Below are positions 54,978 through 64,000 of a stretch of DNA of 64,000 nt, piece after piece. Where the stretch lies: assembly GCF_030867095.1 (NCBI RefSeq), contig NC_081825.1, positions 263,386,954-263,450,953 of the forward strand. The letters are read 5' to 3'. This stretch comes from Alligator mississippiensis. Its lineage: Eukaryota > Chordata > Crocodylia > Alligatoridae. Position numbers and translations under genes: made by a program. The notes below the pieces were generated by a model that saw only the letters and a program-made list of their open reading frames with translations, was not told the DNA's origin and did no database searches. Every line of letters begins with the position of its first letter. The first letter of the stretch is position 1.

Positions 54978-55403
54978 CAGTGGGCTTCAAACTTTTTAAG
55001 TAGGAGATCATGTTTGGCATTTAAAAGCAACCCAAGATTTACTGTGCGCTGCTGCCACTCCCCACCCCTCATCCAACAGCTGTCTGTGGGGAGGAAAGGG
55101 AGGAGGCAGATCAAGGCAGAGGGAGAAAAAATTATTTGGGAGCGTGCCTCTCCAGCAGGCAAGTTGCACCTGGTCAGGGCCCCAGTCAGCTCCTGCGTCT
55201 GTGGCACTGTCCCTCATTGCGGGGGCCTCCATCTAGCTCCTGCCCCTTTCCTCCCCCACAGACTGACCTGCTGGACTGGAGCATGTGTGTTCATTCATAC
55301 GGGCACTCAGCCCCCCACCCCAGCCTTGGAGAGGTTCTGAGATCTACCTCAAGAAGCTCCGAGATCTCCCGGTGTATCGGGATCCACTAGTTGGTGACCA
55401 TTG
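54978..55403. mobile_element. hAT-type MITE with 8 bp TSD
   Basis: Ends are CAGTGGGCTTCAAAC and GTTGGTGACCATTG, flanked by CCCTACTG (54970-54977) and CCCTACTA (55404-55411). The plus-strand ORF across it (54726-55340) has no transposase similarity. Confidence 0.82.
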
Positions 55404-56094
55404 CCCTACTAAGATGTGCAGGCCTGTTTGGGCTTCAGGCTGCATGCTGACTCAGCTCATGTCACTGCATTAGTTCACTCTTGTCTTACTTCTAAGCATT
55501 TCCTTACAGCCCTGAAGGCTAGATAATTACTGTATTTTTAATGAAAGCTTAGTTGTCTGTAAACATTTGACTCCTGGAGCTGGTGGCCTAGATAGAGACC
55601 TGTTGTGCCTATCCCTTAATTTAGTACTGGGCAGACTCTATTTAATGGGTCAATAGGGTCCCATAATCATTTTTGGGTGTCTGCAGTCATAACAGATAAG
55701 CCTTAAATGCTCAAATATTATCCAAAGAAGTACACAAAAATCTGGATACTTAATTTTACCTCCTGAACCCCATCCAGCCACATGCAGGCTGTATTTAGAG
55801 GGTTTTGTTTTTTCCCATGGGCTTGGGAGTAACAGCTGCAAAAATGGAGGGAGAAAAAAGCTATGGAAAGTGGGGAAAGTTGGTGGGGGGGAGGGAAGAC
55901 ATAGAGACCATATATTCTTAAACTTGTAGCCATGTTTGCTCTGAGTCTTGCTTGCAGGTTTGATTCAGTTTCTATTTTATCCCCACTGACCTCAGCTGTC
56001 CCTTGTAAAATTTCCTCACTGGCATTTCTGATATGCCCAGGGGGAAGTTCTATTTGTCTCCAGATTTAGGGAATTGGATTTCACTTGTGTGTGA

Positions 56095-56630
56095 GGCCCA
56101 GCGGAAAGTGCAGGGATACTCGAGGACAGGGATTTTGAGTGGAAACATTGCTTCAGGAGATGGTGTGGTCAGTCAAGGGAGGTATGAGTTAAGGAACTTA
56201 ACCTTGCAGGCCAAGCCCTACAAGGAGAGACTAGAGAACCTGGACCTTTTCAGCCTCCGCAAGAGAAGGTTGAGAGGCGACCTTGTGGCTGCCTATAAGT
56301 TCATCACGGGGGCACAGAAGGGAATTGGTGAGGATTTATTCACCAAGGTGCCCCCGGGGGTTATAAGAAATAATGGCCACAAGCTAGCAGAGAGCAGATT
56401 TAGATTGGACATTAGGAAGAACTTCTTCACAGTTCGAGTGGCCAAGGTCTGGAACGGGCTCCCAAGGGAGGTGGTACTCTCCCCTACCCTGGGGGTCTTC
56501 AAGAGGAGGTTGGATATGCATCTAGCTGGGGTCATCTAAACCCAGCACTCTTTCCTGCCTATGCAAGGGGTCGGACTCGATGATCTATTGAGGTCCCTTC
56601 CGACCCTAACATCTATGAATCTATGAACTG
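56095..56630 (+). mobile_element. CR1 LINE 3' fragment
   Basis: It encodes YKERLENLDLFSLRKRRLRG, DLVAAYKFITGAQKGIGEDL and RLDIRKNFFTVRVAKVWNGL in one frame. It ends with CGACCCTAACATCTATGAAT and a CTATGAA tail. The frame is open to 56536, so it is moderately young. Confidence 0.92.
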
Positions 56631-58314
56631 AATGACGTTTTTTGGGATGTTTAAAAACAGACTTTAAAAGGCCCTCTTGAGGACAGTGCTGCATTGACAC
56701 TGTGGGCACTGGGTGATCTCAAGGGTCTCTTTATGTCGGTAAAGATTGGCTCCAGATTAGAACCCATAGGCCAGAGAACCAGTCTTTCATGCAAGTGAGG
56801 TTCTCTTTATGTCCAGATAACAGTAGGTCTCGGTGTCTGTATTCTGGATAGCCTTAAAAATTAAGCATCTCTGCTTCAATTTGGCTGTTCCTTTCCAAGG
56901 GCCCATTGCTGCCTCTTCCTCTTTGGAGTATGTCAAGTTAACATCCGCTGCTTTAGCTTAAGTGCATCTCAGACACTGGAGGAAATTTAGCAATGTCAGA
57001 GTTGCCTATCAGGATCATCGTAGTACTAATTTAGTGTTTGAGATTACAGTATAATTAGCAATTGCTTAATTAATTCCCTCTTCCCCTATAATGCAGACCA
57101 ATCTGTTTAGCTGTTTCTTTTCAAGTTGGAGGTGATAATTACAATCGTGGACCAGAGATAAAACCAAAACCAACTGAAACCTTCATCCAAGGCTGATTGG
57201 AACCTCCCTCTACCCTAAAGCCATTTTTTTTAAGTTGGAAAAATGCTTGGTAAATGCTTTTTTCCAATTTTTTTCACAGCCCTCTGCAGCTCCTGGTTTT
57301 AACAGGGACAAGAAGGGCTGAAAAGCCAAGAGAAAAGGCTTTTCCCACCCAGTTTCCAGCTTAAGGAACAGGAAACAGATGAAACCTCAGCTCTACAGGG
57401 AGAGGACACAAGCCTGTTTGTGCTTGATCCCTAGCCTAGAGGACAGGTGATTTGAATTCAAGCTTGTCCTAACCTTTCATTACTCCCTGGCTCTTTGTTT
57501 TCAGTGGCTTTCTTTCTAACGTGGTCGTGACACTGGTTTCCTTGCCTTCAGACTTGCATGGAAGGGTATGTTGACTGTACACAGACCTGTTTGCTGCTTT
57601 GTCCCAGCAAAACCAGAAACAAACACTGGTTTGGGATTGAGGGTTTTGGAAGTCTGATTTTAGATCTGAAATATTTACTGGTCCCAGGGGTCTTTAAATC
57701 CAAATGGAAATTCTGTAGCACATGTTCATTTCTGTTGCCTAAAATGTCATAAAACTTAATGTTTTCACCCCCATTCCTGTCCTTGCTAATCTGTAGTAAC
57801 TGCCCGTGTGAATGCTGTTATTCCATAGTAAGTGGAAGTTGCAGTGCAGCACTTTAGTATTCTTTCATGACAAGTTAGCGTGGAGTAACTTTCACTTGCC
57901 ATGAGGTGAAAGATGAAAGGAGCTATCCAGATTTTTTTCTCAGTGCACTGGTGGTCACTCAGTGCAGGAGGTATGAATGGGTAAATGGCCAACCATGGTG
58001 GAAGAACTATGTTCAGCTGTGTTTATTTATATTGTTTATGGAAGTACCAGCAAAGAATGGGGTATTGTACAGCACCTAGCAGAACATACACGGAGTAGTA
58101 GATGGTGTGAATGGAAAGAAAAACGGGTGAATGGAAGACTAGTGAAGAGGCAGGGCAGAGGAAGGAAGAGAGGAAGAGGAGTGAAACTGAAAGGACTAAA
58201 GGGAGAAGGAGGAAGAAGTTTTGACAACTGATCAGAGCAGAATAAAGAGAATCCACACCACACTGCAGGAAATTCTTAGAACAGCAGAAATCCCAGCCAC
58301 AGTTGTTGCTCCTC

Positions 58315-58455
58315 TGCTGTGTTCCTAGCTCTGTGACACTGGACTTTTTTTTCTGTACTATGTATTTTCCTTCCCCACCCTTCAGACAATGGGAATAATC
58401 CTTCTTGGGAAGCTGTGAAAATTAATAAATATCTGTAAAATACTTTGAGTTCTTG
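58315..58455 (+). mobile_element. MIR-like SINE fragment
   Basis: GCTCTGTGACACTGGAC ... GACAATGGGAATAATCC ... TCTGTAAAATACTTTGAGTT follows the MIR core and tail order on the plus strand. Confidence 0.65.
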
Positions 58456-58744
58456 GAACAGAAGACAGAAAATACAAAAGTAGTGGATGTCATTCACATT
58501 TAATTTCACCATGTTAGTGCTTCCTGCATGACAGGGAAGTTTTCGATTAATGTTCTTTGGAAGAGATATTCTTATGTGTATTAGTTTTCATTCATCATGA
58601 ACCTAATATGATGATTTTTTTTTTTAATTCTATTTTATACCCTTTTATTTTAAACCCAAATTTAGAGTCTAAAGCTACAGTCCCTTGTTGTCTTGGTCAG
58701 AGGTTACTATAGGATTTTCATGTTGTGTATGCTTTGGTTTTCAG

Positions 58745-58828
58745 ACAGCTGTTATAACCTACGATTACCTTACTTCCCTCCGGGGTGTCCCGCACGGATC
58801 AGAGGAGTATGACTATGTCAAATCACAG
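58745..58828 (+). CDS. ADCK1: ADCK1, second coding exon (gene runs off right edge)
   Basis: The acceptor is TGGTTTTCAG and the donor CAG|GTAAGG, with phase 0 at both ends. The 28 residues are TAVITYDYLTSLRGVPHGSE then EYDYVKSQ. Joined to the previous exon, GRAIAT-TAVITYDYLTSL matches human GRAVATTAVISYDYLTSL. With the first coding exon this gives 70 of about 520 residues. The frame stays open into the intron to 58936, but similarity ends at the donor. Confidence 0.93.
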
Positions 58829-61800
58829 GTAAGGCCACCACAGATCAGGGGCTTCGCTCCTCAGGTACTCAGCAGAGAGAGAGCGAGTTCTGCCAAAAGC
58901 AAGACTCCAGAACAAGTCAGTGAGCTCTTGGCTTGATTGATCAGCCTCTGTACCTTAACACATGGAATCTTAGTGGTGCCAGCAGTAGAAAGAAACTGCT
59001 TTGAACAGGAGGAAAAAGGACTCTGCTAGTAAAAATAATTACCTGTCTGCCAGATGGGAAAGATGAGCTATCCGGGCCAACCACCCCTAACCCACACCAG
59101 TGTACATCCATCAGGGTCTGGACATACTGAGAGGAAGCATGTTTGAGTGTCCCATCAAGATAATGCCCTGATTGGTCAGGTGGAGGCAGCTCACTTGTTG
59201 GAGGAGTGGGAAGACAAGCAGCCTGGTGTTGCTTAGCAATGGTGTCTTGTGCTGCTTGGCCAATTAGCTGGTGGCAGTTGTAATACAAAGACTAGGTGCA
59301 TTTAAGTGAGGCAAAGGTAGAGGAGTAGAGGGGAAATCCTTGGGGATTAATCAGGGATCAGAACTTCCTTGAAGAAATGAGGAATAATTGGGCAAACCAA
59401 GGGACTCTGCCTTGCCAGGCTTTCTCTTGCTGCCTTTGATATATCTAATTAATATGAATAAAAATAGCATCTAATGACAGGAACAAGGATATAAATGACA
59501 ACGTTGCCCCAGTGCCCTGTAGTCCTGCCCTGCAGTTGTCCTTTTCAGATCAAGGCCTTTACCCACTGCTTTGCAGACCCCCTCAGTCTTGATCTGCAGG
59601 CACTTTGCTTTTCATTCTTGCCTCTTCCTGCCTCACACTACTCTGCCAACACTTCTCTGCCTCTATTATACTGGTCCTGGAGCCTCTTTAGAACAGAGGA
59701 TATGGATCATGCTGAACTATGTGCACCAAGCTCAGTTCACTGTTTAACTTAGCATTTAGACCCTAAATGTTCAGAAGTGAAAAACCAGTGCATGGGACTA
59801 CCCATCCTCTCCCTGGCCTCCAGAGGGCCACCCAACCTCTCTAACATTATGTTAACCTAGAGTTGATCTTAACTAGTGTAAAGTGCTTGGGAGCTCTTAG
59901 CAAAGTAGCTTCCCCTCTGACCAAGTGAATTGATTTGCTCAGTGGTAGCTCTTCTGATTGCAAGGGAGTGGTACAGATGCTGTGGGATGAATTGGGGATA
60001 GGTGTCAGACTGACCACCTTGGCATCTAGAGTGTTTGCTTTCTACCTGCCTGGCTCTCTGCCACTTCCATAGCTCTATGGTGGCCCTCAGAGCTTGGCTT
60101 TCACTCTTGGTTGCTGAGTCTAATTTAGTTGTGGTTGGTAGCAGGTGGAAATCATGGCCTTCTGGAAAACATCGCTTAGGCTGTGCCAGTGAGTTGATCT
60201 GTTCAGGTCCTGGCACATAGCATAAAACCTGCCATCTTTGTCAACAGAGGAACCAATTAGTGCTGATAATCTCATCAGAAACCAAGGACTGGGTGAGCTG
60301 TGGAACCTGGATTCCTTTTGCATTGGTCTTTCTAGGCCAGGTCCCTGGACAGTGGGGTGGGAGGAAGCTGGCTGTGTTGTTGCTTGTGTGGTGGCTGTTC
60401 TGAGATTCCAAGGCTGTCAGTCTGGCCCCTTCACTGTTGATTGGAAAGACTGCGCCATTGAAATTTGGGTCTGCTGAAGACCTGGGTAATCCTGCTGTGA
60501 GCGAAGCCTGGGTGGGAAAGTTGCCTGTGCTGCAGACCTGCCTGTGGTTTGACAGCTGTTCCCAGCAGCCCCTTGCAAAACCCTAACCTTTTGCCTTGTG
60601 TCTCTATGGCCTCATTAACCTCTGTCATGCAGCTTCTGATGGTTTGTTGACTCATGCAGAAAGGACCGCGCTTGTTGGAGTTCTGCCGTGCTGCACTCTC
60701 CCTTCTTGGCATTCAAGACTTAGCTGAATCGGCATTTGTGCCTTGGCACAACCAGTGGCTAGTGCAGTAAGTTAGTGCTGTGTGAGGGCTCTATTCCATG
60801 GCCTGCGTTTCCTTCAAGACTTAGACTGCAGAGAGGGGAAGGCAGTGAAGCAAATTTGGGCTAGCAAAAGAAGGCAGAACACCTTCAGCAGGTGTAGGAC
60901 CTGCGCCCACCTTGTTGTTGGAAAGGCTTCACTAAGTGTCAGATGTCTGCCGTCGGTGTGATTGGCTCCAGGGGACTGAGGGTGGCATACTTTCCCCTTC
61001 TGTAGGGTACTGGTCCCACTTCAGCTATAGGTGGATAGCAAACAAAGGTCTTCATTGTTTGTTGGCTGAGCTTGTGGGGTCTCAGTCCAAATTTCCAGTC
61101 ATCAGACAGTCCAACATCAGAGCTAGTACTAATTGCTCTCCCTGTGGGGTCTCTCCATCTCCCAAGAGATTTAACTACTTTTCAGCTCTTCTACTAACCC
61201 TTCTCTTCAGGAGTGTGGTGCCCTGGGAGGTGGCAGCATATAGATGCCCAATATGGGTAAACAAAGACCATCAGTCAGTCACTGAGTCATCTTTCCCTCC
61301 TCCTTTCCTACTGATGCCACCCCTGATTTCAAGCTGCTCCCAGAACTATTGTCTTGTCATTTCCATACCATGGCATCCAAAAGACCATTAGTCTCTTCAA
61401 TTAAATCCCACTGTTATGGCTGGCTTCTTAGCAAACCTACAAGCAATGGACCTATTAACAGTGGCTCCACAGTGAGTGATGAGGATAGCTGGTGATTGTC
61501 TGTTTCCTCCTTCTCTGCCACCCTTTGTGTGCTGCTCACTTTTAGATTGCAGGCTTCATGGGGTGGGGACTGTTTGCCCATAAGTTTGGATAGGACAGGG
61601 TATATTGTGGGTGCTACTGGAATGCAAACAACATTGTGCTTGCTACACTAATTTGTGCTCTGCAGCTAAATCAGAACCTCTAAATTACCTACTGTGTCAA
61701 TCGGGGAGGTAGGAAACCTCAGTGACAGCACCAGTCCTGGAACCTGTTGGGACCAAATGGGGACATAGTCATTAAGAAACAATTAAATGCAAAGCAGATT

Positions 61801-64000
61801 AAGAAGAAAATGGGTTCCCCAGGGGCTCTTAGACTGGTTCCCACTTAGCTCCAAGGAAACCTCTTCAATCTTAGTTTCTTTTTCTGTCCCTCATGGGCTG
61901 CTTGTGTTTCTAATGTTCTCAGCCAGGTAGTTCCTAGCACCTCTTTACGGCCAGCAAATTGAGGGATTATTAATGCATTCCAGGAGGCAGCGGTATGAGC
62001 TGGGATGTAGTCTTGCATCCTTTGATTTGGTAGCTTAGGTTTGATGCTCTCACCTTGTTTTGCTTCATAAGATTGGGGAGCTACCTTGCTGAGCAATCAT
62101 GTCAGCAACAGACAGATAACAGCTCCAGTCCCTCTGCTTCTCCAGGTGGGCATATCAGCAGCAAAGTTTCATACCTGCCAAAGCAGCCTTCCCAAATCAT
62201 TCACTACCAGTGTCTTTGCAAATGGGTGACACTAATTTTCTTCTCAGTCTGTCAGGAGGATCTCATGGGTCTACTGGCCCTTTCCTGAAATTGCTGTCAG
62301 TACTGATTGAATGATGCTGAGATTATATGGCCGTCTTCAGCCTTTGAAATGCTGTAGGATATATGGGCATGTCCAATGCTGGGGAGTATATAAGAAGACC
62401 AGTGCCTTCACAGGTTCTTGTCAGGTTTATATGGTCCTGGAAATTCCTTCTGCTTCAGTGTTATTCAGGGGAATGTGCCCTAAAGTGGACATTTCCTTCT
62501 GCTTGTCTCAAGGTAGCTCCCCAATCCCTTGTCTATAATTCATTACGGGGTGGAGATGAAGGAAGTTAGCTCAGTCTTCTACCAAGCTGGAGATTTACCT
62601 GGAATTTTCCCCTTAACCCTTTCCTCCCCTCTCTTGATAGCTCTTATTTTTTCAGTTTTCCTATCCCTCTGGAATACTGTCTCTAATCTTTCTTTTGTCT
62701 TTTCTGTAGCATTCCTTCAATGTCCATGGCAACAGCATCTGGGTACCACTGTTGGCACTCTGTAAACTGATGAGGTTGCTTTTATGAAGGTCCTACCTTC
62801 AAATCAAAAGAAGTTATGGAGTGCAAAGTTTGTATTAGGGGTGCATCAAAGTGCTTTTAAGTGTGTAGCAGCCAGAAATGTTTCCTTTTGCAGGTTTTCT
62901 GTACAAGTGGGTACAGCTAGAATGCTCAAACAAGACATTTCATGATACTTCAGCTTAATGTAGAATATGGTTGCCGAGAGAATGGATGCCATTATTTGCC
63001 AATGGGGAGGTGGTGGCAGCAGGTAGGAGGGAAGGATGTCTTGTGAGCTATAAAGAATCCATCCTTGAGTTATCTTTGTTGCTTTTGGAAATGCTTTGTC
63101 AGTGAAAGCCATTCAGGGAGGTTAATTACCTTTCTACCCTTTGGGAATCAAGCCGGGATGTTTTCCTTACTCAAGCTTCTGGCTATTGGGCTGTCAGTAC
63201 ATGGGCAATTAGCTGGAAGCTGCAACTTTCTGCTGTCACCATTTGAAATGCAGAGCCTGTTCCTGGCAGCTGTGGTGTTTGCCTCTGAACATGAGGTGGG
63301 TGTTTACAAAGAGGGTATTTTGGTGAGGAGAGGGGCCCAGCTGAAGAAGCCTTCTCTCTCTAAAAAGCATGTGAGTGCTTGGAAAGAAAGCCTAAACATT
63401 TTGGACAGCTCAGTCAGAAGAGAGAACCATACACAAAGGCTCTTGTGATTCAGCAATACTTACATACTGAGTTATGGATAATTTAGTGATGAACCAAAAT
63501 CCCACTCTGTGGACCTGCTCATGCTGAGGGAGAGTCTAGGGAGCTCTCCATGGTGGGGACTTTGTGATGTACTGGCCCCTTACACAGATATCCTCACTTA
63601 GGGACTATTCCCATGGCTTCCTGGTATCTTCCTTGGAGGGTGTGATGTAAGTTCATGGCCCATGTCAGCTGTTGACAGTGTTTACTAGAGCACTAGTGTT
63701 TTTTGTGATGTGGTCACCCGTCAATAATGAACTGATCAGAGGCCAGTCAAATTAATTTTCTGTGAGACACTGAATAGCCACTAAATGGCAGTCTCTGTCT
63801 ATTCCCTGAGCAGAATTGGAACCAGTGACAGAGAAACGTAAACTTCCTTTCTTATCTTCAGACCTGTGAGTCTGCCAGTTGTATACTGTGTGCTCCCCAG
63901 GATGTCTTCTCTTCATCTAGGAGTGCTGTCACATGGCCACTCCAATCCAATTTACAAAAGGTCTCAACATGGCTGGCTGGTCAGTCAATGGCTGGGTATA
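58829..64000 (+). other. ADCK1 intron after the second coding exon
   Basis: Unique, moderate-GC sequence. I looked for the next ADCK1 exon (expected to start V-HLRSA-like) and saw none. No repeat family is recognised, and the short ORFs look accidental. Confidence 0.5.

Larger units (their letters stand above)
53177..58744 (+). other. ADCK1 intron after the first coding exon
   Basis: It holds a hAT element (54978-55403), CR1 (56095-56630) and MIR-like SINE (58315-58455). A purine-rich block lies at 58100-58215. No other exon recognised. Confidence 0.6.

Noticed and set aside
54726-55340. 204-residue plus-strand ORF
   Set aside because: It crosses the left border of a hAT MITE and shows no conserved motif.
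56293-56535. Minus-strand ORF over the CR1 fragment
   Set aside because: Antisense shadow of the CR1 reverse transcriptase frame.
58829-58936. Extension of ADCK1 frame beyond the second coding exon
   Set aside because: A strong CAG|GTAAGG donor and loss of similarity to ADCK1 mark this as intron.

Overview
This window is vertebrate nuclear DNA, most likely from a crocodilian; a turtle is the main alternative. The evidence is intron-split genes with GT/AG junctions, three CpG-island promoters, many CR1 retrotransposon fragments with ATTCATAGA-type tails, and abundant hAT, Tigger-like and Penelope-like debris. It is not bacterial or viral: there are no operons, ribosome binding sites or CRISPR arrays.

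Four genes can be read. Their order matches the human chromosome 14q24 block ALKBH1-SLIRP-SNW1-ADCK1 (from general knowledge). ALKBH1 is on the minus strand and only coding exon 1 is present (2378-2500); its first intron holds a satellite array of about 194 bp units (1-1870). SLIRP is on the plus strand, complete in four exons (2585-7167), and shares an 84 bp gap between start codons with ALKBH1. SNW1 is on the minus strand, complete in 14 exons (7772-29037), and its exons add up to exactly 536 codons. ADCK1 is on the plus strand: a CpG-island promoter at about 47370-48080, first coding exon at 53051-53176, next at 58745-58828, with the rest beyond the right edge. SLIRP and SNW1 converge tail to tail and their poly(A) signals interleave. 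ALKBH1, SLIRP and ADCK1 make proteins linked to mitochondria; SNW1 is a spliceosome component and transcription coregulator.

The 18 kb between SNW1 and ADCK1, and the introns, are built from layered mobile elements. Several have clear target-site duplications (TSDs): hAT elements at 18087-19240, 21673-23129 (with a second hAT nested at 22472-22976), 30071-30442, 30451-31571 and 54978-55403; a Tigger-like element at 27326-27616; and a probable solo LTR at 41878-42719. That LTR sits inside a larger element (39814-42758) whose GGGYGYGTCC-type ends recur elsewhere in the window and which also carries an inverted repeat with arms of about 300 bp. CR1 fragments occur on both strands; the one at 35755-36498 still has an open reverse-transcriptase frame. 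Three long intronic hairpins (5858-5970, 9673-9798, 15625-15693) are not explained by the genes.

I found no convincing new multi-gene system. The most novel-looking items are the satellite, the hairpins, the GGGYGYGTCC family with its fold-back, the shortened SLIRP C-terminus and an unrecognised 141-residue ORF at 45126-45551. All coordinates come from reading by eye; no alignment or search was run.
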